Of a DNA stretch of 64,000 nucleotides, positions 35,602 through 47,129 are shown one piece after another. Within the stretch, counting starts at the first letter, position 1; each line of letters begins with the position of its first letter. The translations under genes and the position numbers were made by a program. A model generated the notes under the pieces. That model saw nothing but the letters and a program-made list of their open reading frames with translations, was not told the DNA's origin and did not search any database. This DNA comes from Favolaschia claudopus (lineage: Eukaryota > Basidiomycota > Agaricomycetes > Agaricales > Mycenaceae): assembly GCA_037176885.1 (NCBI GenBank), contig JAWWNJ010000010.1, positions 2,418,001 through 2,482,000 on the forward strand. The letters are read 5' to 3'.

Positions 35602-37069
35602 CTATGAAGCAAATGAACGCATCCGGACAGACGTGAAAGTCAGATTAGCAGATCGAGACCTATCATCTAGCCACCATCCTTCTACCGCACGCGAGAGTCC
35701 GACCCGTACTGCAATTAATGATGGAGCCAGATTCTGTCTCCAGGTCATCGAGAGAACTGAGATAACTTGAAAGAGGGAACGTACCACCATCTGAGGTAAG
35801 ACCCCAGTCAACACATTGTTGAGAATAGTCTACAAATAATGAAGGGTTGTTGCGCGTTAGCATTCTGTCAGAGTCTATGGATATACGCACTGCAGAGCGC
35901 GACGGGGATGCGTATGATATCACAAAGAGGATGACAGTGAGAGAATATAGAGCACCGGATTCTAAGCTGTCGAATGGAGGGCAAGTCAATTAAATTGGTA
36001 TGTCCGTTTGTGCAGATGAAAAGACAAACATCATGACAACGGCACTGTTGTAACTCCTCATCGCCGGCAAGGTGCTTGCCCTTCCAGCTTCGCGGCCAAT
36101 CCACCACATCCGCCCAGCTACGCCATTATCGTGGGGTTAGATAATACACTAGAAAGGACGAACGGATGCATGAATAGTCACCAGTGAGGACCGTTAGAGT
36201 GCTATTCGTAGCCACGGACATCACGAAGGGTATTTTAGGGTCGACCGTTGGATGCGCTGAGAAATTATCCTGGATCGTGGCAACGTATCCTAGAACTGCG
36301 ATGTATTCGTTGTCTCAGCGGCGGTATAAATCATCGACAGAAACACGCACTAGTTGTAGTTGCCAGCATGACGATTGGGAGGAACGTTATATGCATATTC
36401 CGACCCCAAACAACGTAACATCGAAATATCTACATAATGTTCACAAGCCGTCAGTCAATCAAATAGGGAGCCAGAGGGAGATAGGAAGAGTAAGAAATAG
36501 AGCTCACCAACAGGCTGTCTGTCAAGGCGCTGGGGGTTTTAGATTCAAAAACGTTGGCAATGAATGGTAGAAGTCGACGCACTTGTTTGTGCTGAGCAGC
36601 ATGTAATTTACGAAAACGACACGGTCGCGGATCAGCGTCGTTTTTTGCAGCATGGAGCTGCCTTCTACGGCCAGCCTCACCATGCGCAATGCATACACCG
36701 CAATGACGAGTTTGAGGGTAACATGAAGGGTTCCCAGGACGAACATTGCTGAGGTGAAGAACCATAGGAGTTTGACGCCAGCGACTTGATTGTGGTGGTA
36801 TAGATACATGGTCAATGCAAACATGGCAAAGAATATCACTGTGGAGATGAATCAGACCCAACGGTTCATACAGACAATGAATGGCATCTACGCTATCTAA
36901 CTTACTGTAGAAAAAGAGTTCGATCTTGCCCATCAGCCCAACTCGTCAGCCAGCATATACCGAGGGATAGCGGTAAGCCAAAACTCACCGCAGTTTCGTA
37001 TAAAACCGGCGTTGCTATCCCCCACTGTGCAGCGAATTCAGTACTGCTTATCGTGTACGACGTTTGCAT
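35602..37069 (-). CDS. Multi-pass membrane protein, paralog B
   Basis: Tandem paralog of the gene at 31598-34500. Exons complement(35602..35733, 35788..35829, 35891..35966, 36030..36117, 36182..36295, 36351..36429, 36508..36529, 36583..36838, 36906..36924, 36989..37069) give 302 aa. Hydrophobic segments include MIFFAMFALTMYLYHH, WFFTSAMFVLGTLHVTL, FLPIVMLATTT and LYSLTVILFVISYA. Family signatures are RCYVVWGRN, LTAGRMWWIGREAGRA and LAPSLIAVRVGLSRA. The N-terminus (MQTSYTISSTEFAAQW) parallels copy A (MQSSSVIDVDSTDTEF..W). No catalytic motif is visible; a sensory or transport role would be speculation. Exon sizes match copy A almost exactly, so the duplication is DNA-based. Introns here are all short. 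Confidence 0.82.
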
Positions 37070-38099
37070 GCTGCCGGCTAAGGCTTTAAACCGAACTGGG
37101 GGAAAGTTGAGCGAACACGCAGAGCCGAACGATGAGGGTAGAGAGTGCCAGTGAGCGCCGAGAATCCCATTTAATTCATCGGGACTAGTCACTAGCGTTA
37201 GCCAAGTGTGGTCCAGTGGACGGGAAGGGAGAGAACCTGAGAAATTTTTTGCTGTCAGCTACTTATTTGAGCTGGCAGCCGCGGGAGTGATAAAGAGTGC
37301 ACCGAATCACGCGCACGGATTAACGCTGCCTGTCGCGACCACCGCATGAAATGATCCTTCAGCAGCCGACGTACCTTCGGAGACAATTTATCACTCCTTC
37401 AACACCAGCATCTCCGCGGTATGTATATGACACAAGGAAAGGCAGAGGCTGAGCGCTGAGCAGCTAACACGAATCCCGAGTATAACATGAACATAGGGAA
37501 CATGATCTTTCTGAGTCTGCCAAGGCCAGGAGAAGATTGTCTTGGAGGAGAACAGCCTGGAGTGAATCTCACAAAAGAAAAGAAAGAAACTCGGACGCAA
37601 ACGTTTTTTTTCCCGCTCCTCTGTGCTCGAATGAGCCAGTAGAGATCAGAGCGCTAGAAACTCAACGTAATTAACCCCAAGTTGATCATGGAAGGAAGAA
37701 GAGGACGACTCGGGTTTTGCCGGGATTGACACAAACAGGTCAATCATGCAAATAAACGATCTGTACGTTGCGACAAGAATTGTTGAGTGAGCTCGCGTCA
37801 AAATTCTCTGTGGAGTGTATGTTTATATGATTGAACGCGGATACGTAAGTGAATTTGTCGGGTAAGGTAATAGTATAGAGCAAAGTAAGTTTGGAGGGGG
37901 CTTCAATAATGACTTATAAACAGCAGCGTAACAGGTTAGAGAACAAGTCGAAAGAGAGAAGACGAGCAAAACATAAGCAGGCGTGAGAAGTACAAATCGC
38001 AAGAAATGTCGAGAGGAGAAAAAGGAAGTCCTTCATGCGAGCCTCAGTAGTTTATTCGTACAACGGAATCGAAGCGCTCACCGAAGGTCAAACTTTGCT
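37070..38099. other. Intergenic, no supported gene
   Basis: About 1 kb upstream of paralog B and downstream of the F-box gene. It holds the paralog B promoter; nothing else is recognised. Confidence 0.5.
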
Positions 38100-39288
38100 T
38101 CACTCAGAGGTCGGGTTCGCACTCGACTCATCCTCTGAATCCGAGTCGCATACATCCAGCCAAACATCGCCGTCCACTTCAACCAACGGCCGCGGCGCAA
38201 AACACGCCACCTTCCGGTCAGTGGGCTTCGACGGCAAAATGATCTTCGGATACGCAGGGAACGCCTTGGGTATCTTGCGGCCTGTGCGGGCAATGACGAC
38301 AGAATCTGCAGCGACGAGGTTGCCGGTTTCCTGGAGAGCCTCCCGGGTACTGACAGCGGAGCGGTAGTCCTCGCTGCGTTCGCGGTACGTGGCGAGAGCG
38401 GAGGCTTTCTTCTGGGAGAGGTGCGCTTCGAGGTTGGCTTCGGTGATCCATTGGCGAAGGGCGCTACGATGAATTCAGAATGCATACGAGCAAGAGGTAT
38501 CGAGATTGCGACATACATTTGCTTGATATGAGCTTCGCTGACTAGTTTAATGGCGCGTTTGGAGACGCGGTTCGGGTTGCACCATTCCCTTTGATCACAT
38601 TCGTCAATTACAGAACACCAATCGTGCAACACGAACGTACAAAATCAAAACCCCGGCCGCGTCGCGCTCCCGCAGATCGTACTTGGCGATGGCAGCAGAG
38701 AACGAGAGGACAGTGTATTTGTCATCGGCCAGGCATGTGTCGCAGAGTCGCTGCGCGGACATTAGCCTCCATACTCCTCTCTGCGAAGTAAGATAACTGA
38801 AGATCACCTTCATGTGAGGCAGGTATATCTGGAGGTCTTGAGAGTAGTCACCGCACGACATGCACCACTGGCGGAGGCATAGATAGACCATTTTTCTGAA
38901 AATATAGTTTGATACTCAGATCAAAATCGCAAGGTCTATTACGAACCTTGCCGAACACACGTCGGAGATATTGAAGCGCATCAGAAAGTCTTGAAGACTT
39001 TCATCCGAATGTGATACAATCCCCTATATTCGTGAAAGATAAAGAATGTGAACGCGCACGAACGCGGAAACACGTCAAAGACGCACCGAATACCATTCAG
39101 CCCAACGATTATCATCCAGAACAAAGGCGCGCCAGTAGACCGAGACATGGCTGAGGGACAGCAGATCCGATGGTCCGAGTTGTGTCGCTACTGACCGTCA
39201 GTGCAAGACGCGGTGGGAGCATGAATACCGGCTTACAGACTAGATATTGCAATTCAAGAGAAATCTTTGAAAGGCGAGCGAGGGCCAT
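38100..39288 (-). CDS. F-box protein with Cys-rich central segment
   Basis: Exons complement(38100..38463, 38517..38588, 38641..38895, 38947..39023, 39087..39190, 39237..39288) give 307 aa. The N-terminal F-box reads KISLELQYLV..PSDLLSLSHVSVYWRAFV, with the intron inside it. A central region has CMSCGDYSQD and RLCDTCLADDKY, resembling the Cys pairs of a mushroom F-box family that carries a putative zinc site, followed by VSKRAIKLVSEAHIKQI. The C-terminal ~120 residues are charged and end in an acidic Asp/Ser tail. It is probably an SCF adaptor, substrate unknown. A 27-nt stretch (38781-38807) looks like a tiny intron but stays in frame and I kept it as coding. The start ATG 39288 is the first in frame before the F-box. 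Confidence 0.8.
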
Positions 39289-39622
39289 TCTTGTGAGGTA
39301 TTGGGAGGTATCGACGGCCAAAAAGACGCGTCAATTCGTAGATGCGAATGACTTTTTGTAGACGTGGCGCGTGGATGGTAGTAGAGGACAAAGAGATATG
39401 CGGGTTGTGACGCGTCACACTTGGTTCCCACGCTAACCTAATCTGCGCGATTCTTGTCAACGCGCCGTGGGTGTTTACGCGTTGTTTGGATCTAATGGTC
39501 TCGCAAGTTGAACATGAGAATTGAAAGCGGAGAAGCCATTCGAGATGATAAGATTCAGAGCATTGAACTAGCATCATGTAGACAAAAATTCAGTACAAAG
39601 AGACCAGTCACTAGAGTCATGA

Positions 39623-42139
39623 CTACTTGTGGAAAAATATATTGTCCATGATGAATTGCATTCCAGCTTGACGATAGTTCTACATCCATTATCATGAGTA
39701 TGACAATCATAATTCGTAAACACGGTAACTTACATCCTTTTCCGTCACCGATCCTTGCGTCTGCCAAACCATATTTTGTTGCCCTTCAGAGTATTTGGGC
39801 CATTTGACTTTCGATGGAACTATTCGGGGTGAGGATGCATCGAAGTTGAACGCCCAAGAAAGTGCAGTACATACCGTTTGCGTTATTCGGATCTCCTGTT
39901 GCGATGAAACTAGCCCACGAACGCGACATGTAGACGCCTAGGAAGCGGTCTGCAATCGGCGCAGTTGACCCCAAATAGGTGGCTGTAAAGTGGTTGTCCA
40001 ACCAAAACTGCGTGCTACATAACTATTAAAGGCCCGTTTAGCGAATTAATGAACCGACTCACTCGTTGTTTTGCAGATTGAAGACGTATGAAACCTGCGG
40101 GACGTCATTTGGATACAACGCGCAGCGTGTGGGGGTGGCGATAATACCTCGATGAAATGCCCGACGAAGTCCTCCACGGAGAAGATGACGGAATACGGGA
40201 TATGGTTGAACCTGTACTTGTAGAACGGAACCTTCGACGAAACCTCCTGCGCGAGCCAACGAGGTCCGCTAGCCCGAGATCAAGATTGAGTCACGAACGG
40301 GTGAGGATAACTCACGCCGCCATGGAGATATCCCCTACGATAGCTGCAACTCTTTTGTTTTGCGAACCAGGAGTCGACGCGAACCCATTCTGGAATGGGT
40401 CTAACTGGAAATCGCCCGTATTGAAGGGACATCCCAAAGACGGAACATCGGGATAGAGGTCCAAGATACGGTCAATGGATGCAGCAGGAACGCTGCCCGT
40501 TATCATGGCTTTGACATCCGCGGTAGTGTTCGCTCCTGATGGCGCGAAGCTACGACCCTCATCCGTATTGCTTCCCACCTACAATAGACAGCGTTATATT
40601 AAAGTAGGATGAGAGCAGCGTGAAGCGCTCACGATGAATGCAACCTTCACCCATTTACCTGTCCGATAGGCCTCAAAGACGCCGGGAACGTTAATAAAGT
40701 CACCATCGAATACAATCGCCGTCGACCCAACGGACTGTTGGCGGAATTCATCGATGGGGAGAGATCGAATGCATCGTAATTGCTCCGCCTCCGTCGAATT
40801 CGCGGTGGAAGCGCATGAAGTATTAGCGATGAGGTTGTTGAAGTTGGATTGTAAATTTGGTGCCGTCGGTAGGCTGTAGTTACCGCCTCCCGTGCCGCTC
40901 TCCGCAATCGCCTGGTTGAACAGTTTGTCGTCTCTTCCGGCATAGGCGACGATCTGTGCATGGACACTTGTGGCTCCGGCCTGGACAGTTTGGGCTCAGA
41001 GCATCACGTATCGAATACGGAGCTACTCACACTGAAGTTGCATTAGAAATCGAACGATAGATGTCAGAGGAAAGCACTACCTTTCGCCTTGAATGGTTAC
41101 TTTGCTAGACGGAAATATATAAGTGATGGTGTGAAGCTCAGCAGAGATCTTTCCTTACCGAGGATCCCCTCCAAACGCCGCTATATTCTCCTTGACCCAA
41201 TGCAGGGCAAGTCTCTGATCGCGGACTCCAAGGTTCAAAGAACCTTCATCCGCGAGTGCCTTGCCCGCCAAAAATCCAAGTGAGGCCAGACGATAGCTAA
41301 ACACGCACAAAATATGGGGATTCCTCGACGAATTCAGACAAAAGCTACCACTTACTTGATCGACACAAAAACGATAGGCTTCTTATTCGCGATGGACGCC
41401 TCGACGATCCAAGAACCGTTGTAGCGGAAATCACCCTGTTGAAGTTATGAAGGTCCAGAATGAGAACATCGGGATGCGACGTACGCTACCACCAGTAGTC
41501 TGGAATGGGAGAAGCATAAATTACTGAGACTGCGCGTGGGAATCCCGAAAAACCTACCAGTCCGCCACCGTGAACTAAAACGAGATTGGGGTCAAAGATT
41601 GCGAAAAGCAATGTTCAACTTACTCCAAACCACGACCGGAATGGGAGAATTCTTCGAGATACCGGAAGGACGAATGACGTTGAGAGTCAGGCAATCCTCC
41701 GAGTTTTCGAAACCTGAATTGTCGTCCTATGAAATGTGAGTTTGAACCTCTGCATGGGTCAAGAAAGTGATTCATACAAAGCCTGTCGTGAAACGGGACC
41801 AGCAATGCGGCCCATACGCGGTTGCGTCGAGAACTCCGAATGTTTTGTTTCTGAAGGTGGCTCAACGATCCATCCAGGCCAAAGAAAACTTCAACCCACA
41901 GGGATCGAGGCGGCCGCAAGCGAAGGTCTCCGACGGGCGGCTGAGCATACGGGATTCCCAGGAAGAGGGTTTGATTGAACTGAGGCAAGTCAACGCCTCT
42001 GAAGAATTGTTCAAATTCACAGAAACACATTCAGAATCATAAGAACAGACCGAACAGTGCCATTTTTAATCGTGACGGATGGTTGCAGCGCAGCGACGAC
42101 TGTGGACGCAAGGCCCGCTAGGAAAAGTAGGGAATGCAT
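39623..42139 (-). CDS. Secreted type B carboxylesterase / lipase
   Basis: Alpha/beta-hydrolase expected to hydrolyse esters outside the cell. Seventeen exons, complement(39623..39679, 39734..39819, 39875..40014, 40063..40094, 40148..40268, 40316..40578, 40633..40980, 41031..41031, 41081..41104, 41159..41296, 41356..41435, 41485..41499, 41558..41574, 41624..41726, 41778..41850, 41900..41998, 42051..42139), sum to 1686 nt (561 aa), the normal size. A signal peptide (MHSLLFLAGLASTVVAAL) starts the protein. Family motifs in order: LFLGIPYAQPPVGDLR, EDCLTLN, oxyanion HGGG, DQRLALHWVKENIAAFGGDP and nucleophile GESAGA. Later come VGSNTDEG and a GHFIE segment that may carry the catalytic His. The catalytic Ser codon AGT is assembled as AG + T + next exon, so the T is a one-nucleotide exon. 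Exons of 15, 17 and 24 nt are also present. Confidence 0.9.
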
Positions 42140-42737
42140 TACGTTCCTTGAGAGCACGAGAAAATCTACGCGCTTACTTATAAGCCAGGATGATATGTTG
42201 AGCAGTCTTCCGAATCGGCTTGAGAGAACCGATGGCCAAGCGGCGGCGGCCGGGGTCAGCTGCGAACTCGAAGAACAGGAAGACCAACACGTGAAGGCGT
42301 CAGCAGGTAAAAAGCTGTGGGGAAAGGCGCATCAGCGCCATAAGTTGCGACCCTCCGTTGAGTCCGTTCAGCTCCGTTCCTGATAATTTCGCACTCAGAA
42401 GCGGGGCGTATGACGTTAGATTGGTTGAGAATTGAGCATTGCGTCGGCACTATGATTAAGCGGTTACGCCTTGGAGGAGGGCGTTTACTTGGGTAACTTA
42501 TTTTCGTCGGTGTTGCGTTTTGGTTACAGTGTTCGAGGAGAAGCAGCGAGCATGGGGTTAGGGTTGAGTCACGTAAAACTCGCGACGCGTTATTTTGCAC
42601 GTGTTTTTCCTTCCTTTCCTCCTACTTCCATCTTCACCTAGCCTTTTTCTTGCTGTATCCGAGCACAGGTGAGCTTCTAAACTCTCTACGACATATCTGG
42701 GCTCAGTGGCTTGAAATCAAGACTTTCTACGCTGATA
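42140..42737. other. Divergent promoter region
   Basis: About 600 bp between the carboxylesterase start (minus) and the next plus-strand start. No coding sequence supported. It contains a telobox-like motif near 42555 and a CT-rich tract before 42738. Confidence 0.55.
42553..42567 (+). promoter_or_regulatory. Telobox-like promoter motif
   Basis: A GGGGTTAGGGTTG core lies about 170 bp upstream of the ATG at 42738. It is the third copy of the GGTTAGGGTT core in a plus-strand promoter in this window. Confidence 0.4.
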
Positions 42738-44502
42738 ATGGCCTCCGATTCGGCTGGATCCCGCAAAAAGATCACCTACGCTCATAAACGCAACAGATCC
42801 AGACCACAGCCAGTGGTATCAGCATCATCTCCTATACCTGAAACCAATGATCCAGACGAATACTTGTCCCATGCTGAACTATCTCGAAGACTACTCAAAC
42901 GCGCTCGTCGTTCTTCTAATCCTGAAGTTTTTTCGTCCAAGAAGATGAAATCCTCGGTAGTGACTCCCGCAGGATCTCCCTCGCAATTCGAAACTCCCCA
43001 CCCGTCCGCTTTGTCCGAAGAACAGAAATTCAAGCTCAATTCCTCTCGTGGCCCTGATGTCGATCCTTCTCAGTTTTCTCCTCTTCCTGTTTCGCGTCCT
43101 CGTATTTCTCGCACCGCATCTCGTCACCTCAAAGAAAACGCGTCTTCTCGTGCCCTCCAAAAAGGCAAAGCTCTTGACAGTCCTTTCAATAGTCGTCCCA
43201 ATTCTGCAGCCTCTTCTCCTCAGAAATCGCTCCCAGTATTTTCTTCGCCCATTTCCCCAGAAGATCATACACAAAAGATATTCAGACGCACGCTCTCTGA
43301 CACCCATTACAATCCCAACATTCCTCAAAGCGCAAGCACTACTAGTTCTCCTACTCCTGGGGCTCACTCCCCACTTCGCACTCGCCGTCCTTCCGCTCCT
43401 AGTCCGTTGCGCTGGATTCCCAAGGAAGATAGCTTCGAATTCCTCTTCTCGTCCAACACGAATGACATAGACTTCAATCGCCCGCCTTCCTCGCTCTCGT
43501 TCTACGGCGATGCAGATTCTCAGTTCTTCGACGAGGTGCAAGGTGTATCCACGCCAGCGAGCCAGAGAGGCTCATATCGTCATAGCTCTCCGTTCGCCAA
43601 CGATGACGATGGCATGCAGGAGCCGGACCGCACCGTCACGCAGGACGCCATGGACGTCGATGGCTCCCCTCCCACTCGCGAACGCAGTCCTTGGCTCGAA
43701 GACAGTCTCATCTCTCCCCCAACTTCTAAGGAATGGAACCGTCCTCCCCTGGACGTAGATATGCATGCTGCAACTTCCTCGGCTCCTGCTTTGCTCGATG
43801 GCGCACACATTGTTGAAGAGCCTGAAGAGGCACCAACAGGCGGAGACCGTGACTTGAAACACATGTTTGATGGCCTTGCCCTTGGTAACCTCTCTTCTCC
43901 CTCGTTCGACACACCCTCACCCTCCGTCCACAGCATCCAAAAACCGCTTCTTCAACAGCCGCACACGCTCGCTCGACTCTCCCCCCGTCGCAACCACCCA
44001 CACCACCGTCGCCGACAGCAATCAAGACCCCCACCCTAAGCGCCCCGTGCGTGACCGCCGCGGCACCATCCGCGCCTCCGACTTCAAGAACTCCGTCGCC
44101 CCGTCCCGCCGCACCCGCAGCGGCACCGTCATCGGTCCGCCAACCACCCGCTCGCACAGCAATCCCGACCCCGGCGCGGTGAACGAGGACGAGGAAGAGC
44201 AGCATGAGAACGACTGGTGCGCGGACGGCTGGGTCGTCGCCGCGCCGCCATCGCCCGTCGTCATGCGTAATAAGCCTTCTTCGTCCTTCTCGATGAAGGG
44301 CAAGGGGAAGGTTGACCTGGGTGCGATGGATGACGAGTTGGATACGCTTTCGACGGGGAAGGGACTGCTCCCGTCACCTGTGCTGCACTTTGCTAGGAAG
44401 CGTAGTGGGAGTAGGGCGGTACCGGCGAAGGATGTTGTGATGGAGGAAGACGAGGAGGATGACGAGCTTTTGTTGAAGCCTGGATACAATGTGTGGGAGT
44501 GA
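42738..44502 (+). CDS. Unrecognised disordered, probably nuclear protein
   Basis: Exons 42738..43884 and 43934..44502 (49-nt intron) give 571 aa. I do not recognise a family. The protein is rich in Ser, Pro, Asp and Arg, with many SP/TP sites (SPQKS, SPISP, SPTPG, SPPTS), basic patches that could be nuclear signals (KRARRSS, RRTRS, SKKMK) and an acidic C-terminus (EEDEEDDELLLKPGYNVWE). Two segments look conserved-like: SPLRWIPKEDSFEFLFSS in the middle, and KRPVRDRRGTIRASDFK after the intron. The SP/TP density suggests regulation by proline-directed kinases such as CDK or MAPK (inference). The intron is required: without it the first frame stops at 44039, while the conserved-looking half is in another frame. 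Confidence 0.75.
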
Positions 44503-44845
44503 TACCGGTGGGTGGCGCTCTGCTATTCCTTTTGCTCCCCGCTCAACGTGATTGCAGCTTTCGTCATGTTTTGTATCGCATAGAAGTTCGGAGACTCTTC
44601 GTTATTATCGGAACCAGGGACTTGAATGCACCGTAACCTTCAATCACAAACACTGTACATCACCATGTTCTAGCTCAGCCACTGTGTAATCTCAAGTAAA
44701 TGCAACGAGTACTTCGATGTTGTGAAGACCCATGAGCTGCAGCACTGAAAGTGCTTTCAAAATGGGTAGAGAGCGTGCATGTATTTCGATTACTTGGGAG
44801 GGGCATCATTCATGCGCCGTGTATGCTACGTTTATTAAAATCATC
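44503..44845. other. Convergent 3' region
   Basis: The 3' ends of the plus-strand disordered-protein gene and the minus-strand oxidase face each other here. Presumably it holds both 3' UTRs and terminators. No ORF supported. Confidence 0.5.
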
Positions 44846-46758
44846 TCAGATCTTCCACCCACCAGCCAACCTCATCACCCCATGCGGATCCACCTCCTCC
44901 CTCACACATCTCAACTTCGCCAAATGCTCTTCCCCATAAAAATCAACGACGTGCGCGCCATCCGTCCCACCCAACGCGTAATTAGCGTAAATGCTCCCAC
45001 CTTGGGATTCCGGGTAAATCAGACCGCGGGCGCGTGCCTTGGCGACGATATTGGCTTGGATGCGCGCGACGGCGGAGTGGAAGGTGGCGTCTTGGGATGC
45101 GTCGGTGTAGCTGTGGGTCGCAAGTATGCATCATTAGAGTCGTTATGTGGGATGGGAGGAGAGAGCTAAGACGCACCCGAAGAAGATGTTTGAGGGCAGG
45201 AGGACTGGGGATCGGACAGGCGGGTAGGCGGAGGAGGAAGAGGCTGGGGTGTTGAGTGCGCCGGACATGAACGGCTCGATCGCGACGCTCAGATAGGCAG
45301 CGCTCTTGGGACCGAGCTCAGCGCCGAAGGCCTAAAAATCGCGTCAATTAAACGAATAATCGTCGCAAGCAATACGCACTGAGACCTCGTCTACGACGTC
45401 TTGCAAGAATTCCGGAGTATGTGGGAGGGTGGAGAAGGCGTGGAAGACGCCTCTGCATGCAACTCTCAGCCAGAATTAATTTGCCATAAACAGAAGCCAA
45501 ACGAACCTCAGACTCGACACCCCGCCATCCTTCCCGCTCCAAGCCAAAAACGTTATTGGTCCTCCCCAATTATTCGACACGGTCGGAATCGCGAAAAAAT
45601 CAGCAAACATGCCCTCGGGCACGACAGGGCCGTCGTAGAAGAGCTGTACCGCCGCAATGGGCTGGGCGAACGTGCCGTTTGGACCTGGGAGTCCTGTGAT
45701 GCCGCTGACTATGGCAGCTCGGGTGTCGGTGTTCTGTTGCTCGAAGGCGGCGACAGCCGCGTTGACTTTGGTTATGTCGGAAGCGGCGTAAGAGAGGTGG
45801 CCGCCCTGGAGGGAGATGAGAAGCTTGGTGTGATAGAGGGAACGAGACTTGCCCAGACGAGATCTTGCGGAATGGCACGGAAGACGAATTCGGTGACGAC
45901 TCCCTGAAATTTATGTATTAGCCTTAGAAAATTAACATACGGCCCGAGAGACGCACGAAGTTATTGAAACCTCCTTTGAGAGCAAAGAAGAGATCTTTGT
46001 TTTGGGTAGCACTGGCCAAAGTCGCGGTTCCGTTAGGCAGAACAATATTGACTTGCAGTAGATTGTCGATCTGCATTGTTCGTCAGCGAGTTGTAAATAT
46101 ACTCCCAAACAGCAGCCTACCGCAAGTCCGTGCGCATTGGTCTTCCAGGAATATCCTGAGATGTAGAATCAGGCGATACTGACGCGGGGCTGAAGAAAAG
46201 ATTCCATACCTCCTCCCAAAGTAAATCCTGCAACCCCGACAGAGGGATTCCGTCCGCCGACGACGTTGAAACCGGTGCCGTTGAGGGTCGTATAAGCTGA
46301 GATCCATCTTGTCCCTGCGCCTATTGCCACTGTCTGAGCCGCCGTGTCGAGTTTTGTATAATTAAATTGTGCTAAAGAAATATGAACTCCTGTTGTCGAA
46401 GAGAAACCCTTGTTGGAAGTATGGCCTCCCCCCTTGACAGCGAATGGCGTGCGCGTCACCGCGACCGTCTTGAGCTATTCAACGGTCTCAACCGTTATCC
46501 ACCAGCGGGATGTCGGTATAAACTCACAATTACACCAATGTCAGCCGCGTTGCTGGGCTCGACAACACACTGCGGCTCCTCGATGGACGAAAGAAGCCAA
46601 TGCTCAATAGCAAGATTATACCCCGTCGAATTGAGCTTGTAGACGTTTGCACCAGCCGACAATGAGGTCGAAATCGTGCTGCATGGATCGGCCGCCGACG
46701 AAGACGGTACCAAAGCGAAGAAAAGGGCGGCGAGGTTAACGCCGTCGAGGAGCTTCAT
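44846..46758 (-). CDS. Secreted FAD-linked oxidase (berberine-bridge-like)
   Basis: Flavoprotein oxidase with an FAD_binding_4 domain and a C-terminal BBE segment; family members oxidise sugars, alcohols or secondary metabolites. Exons complement(44846..45110, 45177..45331, 45380..45452, 45507..45823, 45853..45903, 45957..46070, 46121..46155, 46210..46474, 46528..46758) give 501 aa. A signal peptide (MKLLDGVNLAALFFALVPSSSA) is clear. VKGGGHTS holds the His that usually bonds FAD. NPSVGVAGFTLGGG and the C-terminal FYGEEHLAKLRCVREEVDP follow. In the loop that carries the second FAD-linking Cys in bicovalent members, this protein reads GGRNPSVG, so only one covalent bond is expected. The junction 45823/45853 is abnormal: a 29-nt gap starting GCAAGT is needed to keep the frame. 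Confidence 0.85.
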
Positions 46759-47129
46759 GGGCGAAAATTATGAAGGAGTAAAATGAGCTTGAAGGCTTTT
46801 TTTAGGATGCAGGTCATGAGCGCGTCGGCCATGCTGACGGTGGTGGAGATCACGCAAATTGCAAACGACTGTGCGACGCCCGCAGCTAAGCGGCGTCTAT
46901 GAATAGACCACTGACGGGAATTTGATGCGTGGTTCAATTTTTCGTTGAACAACTTGCAAGTCAGGGACGGTTCAACGGTACACGAAGAAGAGGCGAGAAA
47001 GAGCAAAAAATATACAAGATATTATTCATGATTTGTCGTAAATATTGCGGGGAACTTGGGGGCAGCTTGGAATCGAGAGATTAAGTACTACTGAGACTGA
47101 CTCCCTCCAAATGCAGGGCATCGAGTCGT
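46759..47129. other. Oxidase promoter, no gene seen
   Basis: Upstream of the oxidase and downstream of the small gene that ends at 47130. I see no supported coding sequence or repeat. Confidence 0.5.

Noticed and set aside
38781..38807. Possible 27-nt intron (GTGATC...TTCGCAG) in the F-box gene
   Set aside because: Shorter than any credible spliceosomal intron and exactly 9 codons, so reading through is simpler; kept as coding.
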